The notes: a model not told the origin generated them from the letters alone. DNA of 64,000 bases from Thermohalobaculum sp039821125 (GCA_039821125.1 JBCBOR010000018.1:1-64000), one strand, 5' to 3'. Positions 42,027 through 51,317 are shown, counted from the stretch's first letter. Made by a program: numbers and translations.

Positions 42027-43178
42027 TTAGGCGACGACGGCCTGACGTGTCTCGACCGGCTCTTGCAGGTGCAGCCGCGCACCGTCCGCTCCGAACGCCA
42101 TGGCCCGCCCGGGCAGCGGGATCGCATGCACGGTGTCACCGGTCCTGAGCGTTGACGCGGCGAGCGGGTCGGCGCGCACGACCATACGCTGGGATCCGAT
42201 ATCGACATGCAGGAAGAGATCCGAGCCGAGGTTCTCCCGGTGGACGACATTGCCCGAGATGGTGCCCTCGCCGAACTCGGGCACCAGTTGCAGGTGCTCT
42301 GGCCGCAAGCCCACCGTGATCCGCCCTGCATGGGCGGGATCGACCCGGCGAGTCAGCGTCGCGCCGCTGACATGGATCGTGCCGTCGCTCGCGGCCTCGG
42401 CCTCCAGCGCGTTGATCTTGGGCGAGCCGATGAACTGTGCCACCTGCAGATCCTTGGGATCGTCGTAGACTTTGGCCGGGGGCGCCAGTTGCAGGATCTC
42501 GCCGCCCATCATGACCGCCATGCGGTCGGACATGGTCAGCGCCTCGGCCTGATCGTGGGTCACGTAGATGAAGGTCACACCGAGGTCGCGGTGCAACTCG
42601 GCCAATTCGGCCCGCATGTGAACCCGCAGGGCGGCATCCAGGTTGGACAGCGGCTCGTCCATCAGGAAGGCGACGGGTTTGCGGACCATGGCGCGGCCAA
42701 GAGCGGCCCGCTGTCGCTGGCCACCTGAAAGCTGCCCCGGCTTGCGGTCGAGCAGGGGGCCGATCTGCAGCACATCCGCGGTTTCCTTGATGTGCCGGGC
42801 AATCTCTGCGTGCTTGGCGCCGGCGATCATCCGGCCAATCAGCGGAAACCGCTCGAAGAACCCAAGCTCGCGCAGGCGCAGGGGCACCGCCATGTTCTGG
42901 GCCACGGTCAGGTGCGGATAGAGCGCGTAGGACTGGAACACCATCGCCAGATTGCGCTCGGCGGCGCGAACGCCGTTGACCGGTCGGTCCTCGATGTGCA
43001 CGTCTCCGCCGCCCTGGTGTTCAAGCCCTGCAATGATGCGCAGCAGGGTGGACTTGCCGCAGCCGGACGGCCCGACGAGCGTCAGGAACTCGCCATCGCG
43101 AATATCGAGGTCTATGCCCTTCAGAACGGAGACGTCGCCGAAGGACTTGGTGATTTTGTTCAGGCGTATTCCGGCCAT
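42027..43178 (-). CDS. ugpC: ABC transporter ATP-binding protein, UgpC type
   Basis: 383 residues. Walker A GPSGCGKSTLLRIIAGL, Q-loop FQSYALYPHL, signature LSGGQRQRAALGRAM, Walker B FLMDEPLSNLDAALR and switch YVTHDQAEALTMSD are complete; a MalK-type regulatory domain follows with VGLRPEHLQLV. An insertion of about 20 residues after the Q-loop (RELGFFERFPLIGRMIAGA) is longer than in MalK. It is first in the operon, so the 206 bases upstream (43179-43384), which include an A9 run at 43338-43346, should contain the promoter. Confidence 0.9.
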   Translation of the reverse strand: MAGIRLNKITKSFGDVSVLKGIDLDIRDGEFLTLVGPSGCGKSTLLRIIAGLEHQGGGDVHIEDRPVNGVRAAERNLAMVFQSYALYPHLTVAQNMAVPLRLRELGFFERFPLIGRMIAGAKHAEIARHIKETADVLQIGPLLDRKPGQLSGGQRQRAALGRAMVRKPVAFLMDEPLSNLDAALRVHMRAELAELHRDLGVTFIYVTHDQAEALTMSDRMAVMMGGEILQLAPPAKVYDDPKDLQVAQFIGSPKINALEAEAASDGTIHVSGATLTRRVDPAHAGRITVGLRPEHLQLVPEFGEGTISGNVVHRENLGSDLFLHVDIGSQRMVVRADPLAASTLRTGDTVHAIPLPGRAMAFGADGARLHLQEPVETRQAVVA

Positions 43179-43384
43179 GCCTGTTGCACTCGCAAGAATC
43201 TGATCTCATGTGCGTAGCAAGTTTCCGCGACCGTTCAGTGACATGTGGGCGGACGCCGCCGGTGGATCGAGCGCGGTCGGTCGAGCAGCCTGCCGGGGAC
43301 GTGGCTGTTCGCCCTCGGTTTCCCGGTCTCAAAGGTCAAAAAAAAATCAATCCGGGGAGCCTTGCGTCGACAAAGACGGGAAGA

Positions 43385-44299
43385 TCAATCCGCGTGCGCC
43401 AGCGCGATCGCGATTTCGGATGCCAAGGCTGCGTTGTTCTTGATCAAGGCGACGTTTGCCTCAAGCGAAAGGCCATCCGTCAGATCAAGAACCTGATCGA
43501 GCAGGTACGGTGTTACGGCCTTGCCGGTAATCCCGCGATCATCTGCTGTCCTCAGTGCTGTCTCGATATGCGGTCCGAGGACGTCCGAGGAGATTTCATC
43601 CTGCGCCGGTATCGGGTTCCCGACGAGTTGGCCGCCAGCAAGCGTCATGGCCGCGCGCAACCGGTGCGACCGAGCGATCTTGTCGGCGCTGTCGACGCTG
43701 ATCGGAACAGGGATGCCGCTGCTTCTTGACCAGAAGGCCGGGAACATCGTCGTCCTGTAGCCGATCACCGGCACGCCGAGCGTCTCCAGCACTTCCAGCG
43801 TTTTGGGGATGTCCAGGATTGCCTTCGCTCCGGAGGCAACGACGGTGACGGGCGTCCGGGCGAGTTCCTGCAGGTCGGCGGATATGTCGAAGGATGTCTC
43901 TGCACCGCGGTGCACGCCGCCGATGCCGCCCGTTGCAAAGACCTCGATCCCAGCCAGATGCGCGGCGATCATCGTGGCGGCAACCGTGGTTGATCCCGTT
44001 GCTCCGTCCACAAGCGCAGCCGCCATGTCGGCGCGCGAGAGTTTGCGCACATTGGAGGCCGTGGAGAGCATCTGAAGGTCTTTGTGATCGAGACCGACCC
44101 GAAGGGTGCCGTCGATCACCGCAATCGTGGCCGGGGTTGCGCCCCGGTCCCGCACGACGGCCTCGACGGCCAGAGCGGTCTCGAGATTCTGCGGGCTCGG
44201 CAATCCATGTGTGATGATCGTCGACTCGAGCGCCACGACCGGATCGTTGCGCCGGAGGGCGTCTGCGACAGTCTGGGACAGGATAAGGGGTGGTTTCAT
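43385..44299 (-). CDS. psuG: Pseudouridine-5'-phosphate glycosidase
   Basis: 304 residues from ATG 44299, overlapping the kinase stop (ATGA). PsuG/IndA family: VVALESTIITHGLPSPQNLE with the catalytic Glu, FATGGIGGVHRGAE, and VVASGAKAILDIPKTLE with the Lys that forms the ring-opened ribose adduct. It splits the C-C glycosidic bond of pseudouridine 5'-phosphate into uracil and ribose 5-phosphate. It follows the kinase that makes its substrate. The two genes are downstream of two P450 genes, a less usual setting. Confidence 0.92.
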   Translation of the reverse strand: MKPPLILSQTVADALRRNDPVVALESTIITHGLPSPQNLETALAVEAVVRDRGATPATIAVIDGTLRVGLDHKDLQMLSTASNVRKLSRADMAAALVDGATGSTTVAATMIAAHLAGIEVFATGGIGGVHRGAETSFDISADLQELARTPVTVVASGAKAILDIPKTLEVLETLGVPVIGYRTTMFPAFWSRSSGIPVPISVDSADKIARSHRLRAAMTLAGGQLVGNPIPAQDEISSDVLGPHIETALRTADDRGITGKAVTPYLLDQVLDLTDGLSLEANVALIKNNAALASEIAIALAHAD

Positions 44300-45180
44300 G
44301 CGGCCTCGCCGTTCTGCATATGCGCCGCTGCAGCGCTCAACGCAAATCTCAAGCTGTCGCCCGGCGCGTCTTGGCGGTCCTGTGATGCCAGGAAGGCTGA
44401 CATGAGCGCATCGCCCGCACCGGTGATCGAAGCCGCCCCTGGCGTTTGCGGCGGGTTGGCCGTGACGACCTCGTCCGGTGTTGCCAACGCTGCCGGCCGC
44501 GGTCCATCGGTCACCAGGGCTGTCGCTGTGCACCTCGCCTGCAATGCTCGCGCGGCGTCGATACTGGTGTTGAAGGATCGCTCCAAAAGAACGCAGGCCT
44601 CCGCAAGGTTCACAACCAGCGTGGGAGCAACGTCACCGGACAGCAAAACACCGAGCCGGTGTGCCTTGGCCGGGCTGACCGGGTTCGCAATGATCCTCGC
44701 GCCCGCCTTTGCGCCATGGTGCGCGATCTTCTGCAAGGCTGTGGCTGCAAGGTTGGCCTCCAGCACAACAGTCGACACCGACGCAAGCGCCGATATCGCC
44801 TGCTCGACCACCGTATCGGCGCTGTTGTCGAGAAGCGCTGTGTCGGCGATCGCGGCAAACAGGGCCTTTCGGTCATCTTCGATCGCGATGTAGTGACCGG
44901 TCGCAGCCCCCTCGATCCTGGCCATATAGGTGGACGCCACACCTGAATTTTCGAGGTGATTGATCAGCGCGCTCCCCTCCGCATCATCGCCGACGGCTGA
45001 ACAGAGACTGACGCGAATGCCGTGACGCGCCAGCCCGAGTGCCAGGTTCAGCGCCACACCGCCGGGGCGACGCTCGACCCGGCCCGTCACATCATCACCC
45101 ATGGCGAGCTTTGTGCTGGTCCTGCCGATGATGTCCCAATGCGCGGCGCCCACGCAGAGCATGAAGGATGGGTTCTGCAT
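44296..45180 (-). CDS. psuK: PfkB-family pseudouridine kinase
   Basis: 294 residues from ATG 45180, sharing its first base with the upstream P450 stop (TGATG). PfkB marks: GGVALNLALGLARHG near the N-terminus and GAASITGAGDALMSAFLAS, containing the catalytic aspartate and anion hole. It phosphorylates pseudouridine at the 5' position for PsuG. Fusion of the two activities occurs in other organisms; here they are separate but translationally coupled. A related C-nucleoside is a possible alternative substrate given the oxidases upstream. Confidence 0.88.
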   Translation of the reverse strand: MQNPSFMLCVGAAHWDIIGRTSTKLAMGDDVTGRVERRPGGVALNLALGLARHGIRVSLCSAVGDDAEGSALINHLENSGVASTYMARIEGAATGHYIAIEDDRKALFAAIADTALLDNSADTVVEQAISALASVSTVVLEANLAATALQKIAHHGAKAGARIIANPVSPAKAHRLGVLLSGDVAPTLVVNLAEACVLLERSFNTSIDAARALQARCTATALVTDGPRPAALATPDEVVTANPPQTPGAASITGAGDALMSAFLASQDRQDAPGDSLRFALSAAAAHMQNGEAA

Positions 45181-46394
45181 CAATGGGCCGCCTGTGCGCG
45201 TGGTCTTTCGGCAAGGTGCAACGCGGTCAGACCGCGAAAGTGATAGGCATTGCGGTATGGACCTGGCTGAACGCGAAACTCTGACCCCAGCACATCAAAC
45301 AAGGTGCTGAGCGCGATCTGCATCTCGATCCTTGCGAGCGGTGCGCCGACGCAAAAGTGCACGCCGCCGCCCAGCGATACGTGTCGGGGACGAACCCGCG
45401 CTGGATCGAAAATCTCAGGCAAGCGGTTCGCGCGTTCATCGTGATTGGCCGAGCCAATGAGCAGGCCCACCTGCGCGCCTTTCTTCAGGGCAACACCGTT
45501 CCAGTCGAGATCGTTCAGCACATAGCGCGTGAACATGTGAAGGGGCGGGTCGAACCGCAGCAGTTCTTCGACGACATTCCCCGAGATCTCATCACGCAGA
45601 GGCACGTCATGGCCGAGCAAGGTCCGGATCGAATTGCCGAGTGCATGCACAGTCGCTTCATGCCCCGCGTTCAACAACAGGATCGCGGTGGCCACGACCT
45701 CATCGACGGACAGCCGGTCGCCAGCTTCTTCCGTCGCGATGAGAACGCTCAGAAGATCCTCGGCAGGATCTTGCCTGCGGCGCCGGATCAGATCGCGTAT
45801 ATAGGTCGAGAACGCCTGCGTCGCGGCTGAGGCACTGTCCTCGATCTCGCGGTCCCGCCGGGCCTGATACAGTGCGACCATTCGATGGGACCAGTCCAGA
45901 AGTTGAGGGGCCATGTCGAGCGGGACACCAAGCAGTTCTGCGATGATCGTGATGGGAATGGGCGTGCAGTAGCGCTCGATTAGATCATCGCCCTCTTTCA
46001 GCCCTTGCGCCAGCTCAAACGCCAGCGTTTGAATGCGCGGGCGCAGGCCCTCGATGCTGGCCGATACGAAGGCCCGATTGATCAGGGATCGAAGACGGGT
46101 GTGTTTGGGCGGCTCTTTTTCGAGCAGCGAGTGCGCCTCGAACGCATAAAACGCCTCGAGATGCTCGGGTATCGGATCCCATCCCAGTTCCTCGCGCGTC
46201 GCGAGGTGCAGAATCTCACGACCGAACCGGCGATCGCGAAAAATCGCGTTCACGTCCTCGAACCGGGGGAAAACCCACATGTCGTACTCGTCCCACCAGA
46301 ACACCTCGTGTTGCCGGAAGGATCGATAGACCGGGTAGGGGTTCTGCACGAACGTCGGACAGGTCGGTGACTGGCAGATGGTGGGACGGGACAT
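45180..46394 (-). CDS. Cytochrome P450 (CYP107-like), linked to pseudouridine genes
   Basis: 404 residues, soluble bacterial type. Heme-binding loop GGGVHFCVGAPLAR with the ligand Cys348, oxygen-activation helix LLLNAGHEATV, K-helix EELLRF (ExxR), and SANHDERANRLPEIFDPAR near the heme. It starts 86 bases after the second P450 gene ends and its stop overlaps psuK, so it is translationally coupled to the pseudouridine pathway. P450s need a ferredoxin and reductase, not encoded here. Its coupling suggests it oxidises a modified C-nucleoside or the product of one; this is inference. Confidence 0.9.
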   Translation of the reverse strand: MSRPTICQSPTCPTFVQNPYPVYRSFRQHEVFWWDEYDMWVFPRFEDVNAIFRDRRFGREILHLATREELGWDPIPEHLEAFYAFEAHSLLEKEPPKHTRLRSLINRAFVSASIEGLRPRIQTLAFELAQGLKEGDDLIERYCTPIPITIIAELLGVPLDMAPQLLDWSHRMVALYQARRDREIEDSASAATQAFSTYIRDLIRRRRQDPAEDLLSVLIATEEAGDRLSVDEVVATAILLLNAGHEATVHALGNSIRTLLGHDVPLRDEISGNVVEELLRFDPPLHMFTRYVLNDLDWNGVALKKGAQVGLLIGSANHDERANRLPEIFDPARVRPRHVSLGGGVHFCVGAPLARIEMQIALSTLFDVLGSEFRVQPGPYRNAYHFRGLTALHLAERPRAQAAH

Positions 46395-46479
46395 CCCACA
46401 AGTGTCGCCTGACCGTTCAGCCGGCGCAACGGATCATTGAAGATCGGTGCGCATCACCGCTTCCGGACCCCTGCGGCGC

Positions 46480-47634
46480 TTAAGACAAGGCGACCGGCAC
46501 GGACAGTGGACCCCGAAAGGCCCAGCCGCCGAACGCGACGTCATCGACCAGCCGCAGGTTCGGGAAGCGCTGAAACAGCTTTGGAAGTGCGACATCCGCG
46601 ATGAGCGTCTTCGATGCAGCGGCACCGGCGCAGAAGTGCGGCCCGGCGCCGAACGGGATCGCCTGACGATTGTCGCGCGAGATGTCAAACAGCTCCGGAT
46701 CGTCAAAGACTCGCGGGTCGCGGTTGGCGGCGCCGAACATCAGGAACACGCGCTGGCCTGGTTCAAAGGCGTACTCCAGCACGGTCTCGGCACGCGCGAT
46801 CTCGCGTGGCGACATTCCGATCGGGGAGACCCAGCGGGCATATTCTTCGAACGCGTCGGCATAGCTCGCCTGTCCCGCTGCGAGCTTTTCGAATTGGCCC
46901 GGGTGCGCAAGCAGCGCCCACGCCGTTCCCGCAATCGCGTCACGTGGTTCGTTCTGTCCCCCCGAGATCGTCAGTTTCACATTCGCCCGGGTCGAGGCCA
47001 TTTTCAGACCCGCCGCGAGTTGCACCGATAACAATGACGTGTCCGGCTCTGCCTTGAGCGCCGGCACCATGCGATCAATGTGCTCGTCGATATAGGCGGT
47101 CGCGGCATGGCACCGTTCCTCGACCTCAGGATCGCCAATGTAGTTCGCACAGCCGTCCAGCATGTGCTGGCTGACGCGATCCATCTCATGGGTCGGCATC
47201 TCGGTGAGGCCCGTGATCACCTTCAGCGCCTCGCCACAGACCGGCATGGCGTAGTCGCGCACCAGATCGCAGGTGGCGGCGGTTTCAAGCCCATCCAGTA
47301 TCCGATCCGCGGCGTCATGAAACTTCTGTGCCCAAACCTGCCGAACCGTTCTGGGGCTCAGCGCGGGAAAGGCGATCTTGCGCTCGACCAGATGATCGTC
47401 ACCATCCTTGCGCATCATGTTCTCGCCCATCAGAATCGTCATCAGACCGTCCGGCTGCCGGGACGAGAACACGTCGATGCGTTTCTCCTGCTCGAAGATA
47501 TCATTGCGCCGCGTGATCAGGACGGCGTTCAATTCCGGCACCTCAACCGCAGGCGCCATGGCCTGAATGCGTTTCAGATCCGGATACGGATCCTGCCAGA
47601 ACGCTTTGGGATCAATGGAATATGTTGGAGGCAA
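46480..47634 (-). CDS. Cytochrome P450 (second)
   Basis: 384 residues from a TTG start at 47634, chosen because GGGGGAGGA lies six bases upstream; an ATG at 47667 has no such site and would add eleven residues. Heme loop IPFGAGPHFCAGAAAS, ligand Cys335 in this numbering, and K-helix EEYARW (ExxR). The I-helix reads ISGGQNEPRDAIAG in place of the usual AGxxTT, a variant with Asn-Glu-Pro seen in some bacterial P450 families and likely to affect proton delivery. Upstream are a PPOX flavoprotein and a nitrilase on the same strand. Confidence 0.88.
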   Translation of the reverse strand: MPPTYSIDPKAFWQDPYPDLKRIQAMAPAVEVPELNAVLITRRNDIFEQEKRIDVFSSRQPDGLMTILMGENMMRKDGDDHLVERKIAFPALSPRTVRQVWAQKFHDAADRILDGLETAATCDLVRDYAMPVCGEALKVITGLTEMPTHEMDRVSQHMLDGCANYIGDPEVEERCHAATAYIDEHIDRMVPALKAEPDTSLLSVQLAAGLKMASTRANVKLTISGGQNEPRDAIAGTAWALLAHPGQFEKLAAGQASYADAFEEYARWVSPIGMSPREIARAETVLEYAFEPGQRVFLMFGAANRDPRVFDDPELFDISRDNRQAIPFGAGPHFCAGAAASKTLIADVALPKLFQRFPNLRLVDDVAFGGWAFRGPLSVPVALS

Positions 47635-47672
47635 CGTCCTTCCTCCCCCCGCGACGAGATCATGCATTCACG

Positions 47673-48338
47673 CTAGGACGTGCCGTCCTGAACTTTTTCG
47701 AGGTATTCTTCCTCGGAGAGTGTCCCACCTTCCTGCTCGGCCCGCCCCTGATCGTCCGGGTGCAGGAACGGTTGCAGCGGTTCGATCCGTTTCCAGGCCG
47801 GGAAGGGCTGGTTGCCCTCCGCATCCGGGACGTAGGGAGACGTCTCGACGCGCGTGTGTTTGTGAATATAGCGCGCGCAGTTCTGGAACACGACCGTCAC
47901 CGCGACATCCACGACCATGTTGCAGCCGGGGAAGTCAGCCATCAGGGCAGGGTCCTTGCACAGTTTGGCTTTGCCTTGCACCCGGATGCGCCACGGGGTG
48001 ACCATGTCCATGAACAGCATCCCGACATTGGCGGCGTCGCTGATGTTCCCCATCGACAACCACATGCCATTGCCGTCGTAGTTCGGAAAGATCAGGCGGT
48101 TTGGCCCAAGCACTTTGACGAACCCGACATCGCCGCCCTTGTACGAGACTGTCGGCATCCCCTCGCCATCCACCGTGGACAGGAAAAAGTAATCCCGGCT
48201 GGTGATGTAATCCGTGTGGATCTCCTCAAGCTCGTCCCGGACAATCGCGTGCACGACCACCTCTGAAAGCTTGTCATGTTGCGCGTCGCTCTGCAGAGCC
48301 CGCTGCGCCTTGGTGTAGAACTCGTCCGGTGTCGGCAT
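47673..48338 (-). CDS. Pyridoxamine 5'-phosphate oxidase-family FMN protein
   Basis: 221 residues. Split-barrel flavin fold: TSRDYFFLSTVDGEGMPTVS, FPNYDGNGMWLSMGNI, VGMLFMDMVTPWRIRVQGKA and CNMVVDVAVTVVFQNCARYI. This subgroup is not the vitamin B6 enzyme; members bind FMN, F420 or heme and reduce or degrade small molecules. It lies between nitrilase (28 bases upstream) and a P450 gene, so a redox step on the same compound is likely. GAGGG precedes the ATG. The C-terminal 40 residues are acidic and probably disordered. Confidence 0.82.
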   Translation of the reverse strand: MPTPDEFYTKAQRALQSDAQHDKLSEVVVHAIVRDELEEIHTDYITSRDYFFLSTVDGEGMPTVSYKGGDVGFVKVLGPNRLIFPNYDGNGMWLSMGNISDAANVGMLFMDMVTPWRIRVQGKAKLCKDPALMADFPGCNMVVDVAVTVVFQNCARYIHKHTRVETSPYVPDAEGNQPFPAWKRIEPLQPFLHPDDQGRAEQEGGTLSEEEYLEKVQDGTS

Positions 48339-48365
48339 CTTGCCCTCTGTCAGGTTGGGTCCCGA

Positions 48366-49388
48366 TCAACTCGCATCGGCCTCTTCTGCGGCTGGTGCCG
48401 GTGCGCTGAGATTTGGAGCGTCCTCGAACTCCATCACCCTCGGCTGCGGTTTCTTGTTGATCAGCAGACGGGTCACGTCGGGCCGCGAATAGTGCCCAGA
48501 CGGGTCCGCCGCCGCCTTTGCCACGGAAATCATCGGCAGATTGATCTCGGCAATGATCAGACCCTCCTGGTCCTCTGGCAGGTGTTCGGCCATCGGCTGG
48601 CCGTCGGGTCCGAAGATCATCGAAAAGCCGCCGCCGGGCTTGCCGGTTGCCGGGTTCAGCAGATGCGCTTTGTCCTCGGTGTCGCAGAGCTTGTCGAACA
48701 TGTCCTGCCCGGTGATGGCAGTCGATGCCAGCACATAGCACTGCCCCTCGAGCGCGTAGACCTGGCTGGCCGCGAGGTTTGCTTCGGGTCCCAAAGCGTA
48801 GGCCATGCCGCGATAGAGCGTGAACGAGGGCCACGACGCGCAATGGACCTGCTCGCCCATCGCGTACATCGCGTATTTCGAAAGAGGCTGAAGATGCTCC
48901 CAGCAGCACAGCGCGCCCACACGGCCGCATTCGGTCTCAACCACGTTGAAATGCGAACCATCGCCCTCGCCAAACAGCGTTCGCTCCACATGGGTGGGCT
49001 TCAGCTTCCGGCGATGGAACCCGACGCCGCCATCGGAGCCGATCAGGACCTGCGCCATGTAGATCGAGCCGCCGTCGATCTCCGAGTAGCCCATCATGAC
49101 GTTGATGTCGTTGGCCTTGGCCGCGGCGCGTAGCCGGTCCATCTCCGGTCCGTCCCGGCGCATGCAGCTTGCGTGATAGCCCGGGACGAATTGCAACCCC
49201 CAGGCGGGCGCAGCGAGCCACAAGAACCACGGATAGCCGGGGATCCAAGTCTCCGGGAACGCAATCAGTTTCACATCCTGTTTTGCAGCGTCCTCGATCA
49301 GTGAAATCGCTTTGTCGACGCAACCCTGAAGATCCATGAACACGGGCGCGGCCTGCACAGCCGCTGCCTTGAAAGTCTGTAACGTCAT
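48366..49388 (-). CDS. Nitrilase (carbon-nitrogen hydrolase)
   Basis: 340 residues from ATG 49388 with GGGAGAAAG upstream. The catalytic triad is Glu46 in FPETWIPGYPWF, Lys128 in HRRKLKPTHVER and Cys162 in CCWEHLQPLS, and the Cys-Trp-Glu-His context is that of true nitrilases, which convert nitriles to carboxylic acids and ammonia. The C-terminal 40 residues are an acidic, proline/alanine-rich tail. It heads a minus-strand cluster with a PPOX protein, two P450s and psuKG. The nitrile substrate is unknown; P450 or PPOX action could yield or consume it. Confidence 0.9.
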   Translation of the reverse strand: MTLQTFKAAAVQAAPVFMDLQGCVDKAISLIEDAAKQDVKLIAFPETWIPGYPWFLWLAAPAWGLQFVPGYHASCMRRDGPEMDRLRAAAKANDINVMMGYSEIDGGSIYMAQVLIGSDGGVGFHRRKLKPTHVERTLFGEGDGSHFNVVETECGRVGALCCWEHLQPLSKYAMYAMGEQVHCASWPSFTLYRGMAYALGPEANLAASQVYALEGQCYVLASTAITGQDMFDKLCDTEDKAHLLNPATGKPGGGFSMIFGPDGQPMAEHLPEDQEGLIIAEINLPMISVAKAAADPSGHYSRPDVTRLLINKKPQPRVMEFEDAPNLSAPAPAAEEADAS

Positions 49389-49706
49389 TGGCTTTCTCCC
49401 TGCGAGAGCAGATGCGTTGAACACCGCCGAGCGTGTGGGCCCAGCGTGACAGTGTCAACTCAACACAGGGGATCCGGGGCATTTGACGGGGATCGGTGTG
49501 CGAAAGTGTCCGCCGAGTTTGGATACGATTGTCTCCGGCGCACAGTCATGGAACCGCTCACACAGGCCAATGAACCATCGCGTGCGAACCGCGTGCCGAT
49601 ATTGCCTTTAATCCGCCGCATCGAGACGCTTTGACGTAGCGCGAGCGGACGGGTGTGTGGCAGGATCGGCAGCCAGCAAGACCGTCGCAGAACAGGGGTT
49701 GAGCAG
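49389..49706. promoter_or_regulatory. 318-base divergent intergenic region, nitrilase operon / VWA cluster
   Basis: This is the longest gene-free stretch. It must hold promoters for the nitrilase operon (minus) and the substrate-binding-VWA cluster (plus). Two TTGACG hexamers are visible on the plus strand (near 49483 and 49632) but neither has a convincing -10 at the right spacing. Short open frames inside lack ribosome sites and any recognisable protein. I see no repeat or RNA gene. Confidence 0.45.
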
Positions 49707-51317
49707 TTGAAGACGTTCCTTTTCGGCCTCGCCATCGTCGGCGCGCTTGTTGTCGGCGCGATCGCGATCCTTGGGAGCCAGGGCATCGGCGCGCGCACGC
49801 ATCTCTCAATCGTCTCAGGCTCGGAGAACAAGGCTCTGGAACCGATTGTTCGGGATTGGGCAGACGCGAACAACATCGATGTCGCCATGACATATCTCGG
49901 GTCGGTCGATATCAGCCGGGAACTCGGGCTTGGCACCGAGACAGTCTACGATGCGGTCTGGCCCGCGCACTCGCTTTGGATCGAACTGGGCGATACGCAG
50001 AAGGTCGCCAAGCACCGCGAGTCGATCCTGCGGTCTCCCGTCGTACTGGGCCTGCGCAAATCGATAGCCGAACGTCTCGGATGGGTCGGGCGCAACGATG
50101 TGACGCTGGAGGAGATCCAGTCGGCTGCAAAGGCCGGGGAGTTCCGCCTCTCAATGACCTCCGCCACCCAGTCCAATTCCGGGGCGTCGGCATTCTTCGG
50201 GTTTCTCTACGCGCTTGCAGGCGAGCCGGACGTGCTGACCTCGGCCCATCTCGGCGATGCCGCTGTGCGGGCCTCGGTTTCCGAACTGCTTGGCCTTGTC
50301 GACCGGTCCTCCGGATCCTCGGGTTGGCTCAAGGACTCGGTGGTCGAGAACCCTGTCGCCTTCGATGCGATGATGAACTACGAGGCACTGATCATCGAGG
50401 GCAATCAGGACCTCGTCCGCGTCGGGCAGGAACCGCTCTACGTGATCTACCCCGCCTCGGGCATGGCGGTGGCGGACAGCCCGCTCGCATATGTGTCCAA
50501 GGGCGATGTGGCGAAGGAGGAGGCGTTCCTGGCCCTTCAGACGCATCTGCTGTCCGATCCGGTCCAGCAGCAGCTGTTGGCGCTTGGTCGGCGGGCCGGG
50601 CTGATCGGCCTGGCAGGCGGGGGCTCGCGCGATGTCTGGAACCCCGACTGGGGCATCGATCTCGACCGTCAGATCGCACCGATCCCGACCCCGGCCAGCG
50701 AGGTGATCCGCGAGGCGCTGACGCTCTACCAGACCGATCTGCGCAAGCCGTCACTGACCGTCTGGGTCCTGGACGTGTCCGGATCGATGGAGGGCGAGCC
50801 GCTCGACCAGCTCAAACAGGCCATGCGCCTGCTGCTCGACCCGGAAAGCGCTACACTGAACCTGTTGCAACCCTCGTCACGCGACGTGACCATCGTGATC
50901 CCGTTCAACGGCAGGGTCGAGGACATCTGGAAGCTGGAGGGCAACGATCCCGCCAGACTGGCTGACCTCGACCGCAAGGTGCAGCGGTTGCAGGCGGGTG
51001 GCGGCACCGATCTTTACTATGCGCTGGGACAGGCGCTGGAGCAGCTGGAGGTCTACGCCAAGGCCGGCACGCTCTTTGATCACCTGCCCGCAATCATTGC
51101 GATGACCGATGGCGCATCGGACGAGGGCAACAAGGCGGCTCTGAGTTCGTACATCGAAACCCTCAGCTTTGGACGCGACATCCCGATCCACTCGATCGCC
51201 TTCGGAAAAGCGGATGAAAAACAGCTGAAGGACCTGAGCGAGGCTTCGATCGGGCGACTTTTCAAGGCCAAAGACAATCTTGCAGGCGCGCTGCGCAAGG
51301 CCAAAGGCTACAACTGA
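49707..51317 (+). CDS. Substrate-binding domain fused to VWA domain, membrane anchored
   Basis: 536 residues from a TTG start at 49707 (MKTFLFGLAI...), chosen because AGGGG lies eight bases upstream and the protein then begins with a signal anchor (residues 3-22). Residues about 28-330 are a periplasmic binding-protein-like module (IVSGSENKALEPIVRDW, YLGSVDISRELGLG). Residues about 350-530 are a VWA domain with a complete adhesion site: Asp356-x-Ser358-x-Ser360 in VLDVSGSM, Thr in AGGGTDLYYAL, Asp in AMTDGASD. Its stop overlaps the next start (TGATG). The binding module is paralogous to the whole protein at 51947. It is probably periplasmic; ligand unknown. Confidence 0.78.
   Translation: MKTFLFGLAIVGALVVGAIAILGSQGIGARTHLSIVSGSENKALEPIVRDWADANNIDVAMTYLGSVDISRELGLGTETVYDAVWPAHSLWIELGDTQKVAKHRESILRSPVVLGLRKSIAERLGWVGRNDVTLEEIQSAAKAGEFRLSMTSATQSNSGASAFFGFLYALAGEPDVLTSAHLGDAAVRASVSELLGLVDRSSGSSGWLKDSVVENPVAFDAMMNYEALIIEGNQDLVRVGQEPLYVIYPASGMAVADSPLAYVSKGDVAKEEAFLALQTHLLSDPVQQQLLALGRRAGLIGLAGGGSRDVWNPDWGIDLDRQIAPIPTPASEVIREALTLYQTDLRKPSLTVWVLDVSGSMEGEPLDQLKQAMRLLLDPESATLNLLQPSSRDVTIVIPFNGRVEDIWKLEGNDPARLADLDRKVQRLQAGGGTDLYYALGQALEQLEVYAKAGTLFDHLPAIIAMTDGASDEGNKAALSSYIETLSFGRDIPIHSIAFGKADEKQLKDLSEASIGRLFKAKDNLAGALRKAKGYN

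Noticed and set aside
43338..43384. Terminator for psuG at the A9 run
   Set aside because: On the minus strand a T9 run follows, but no convincing GC-rich stem precedes it.
49446..49634. A 62-codon open frame in the nitrilase / VWA-cluster gap
   Set aside because: No ribosome site, no recognisable protein features, and it overlaps the expected promoter region.
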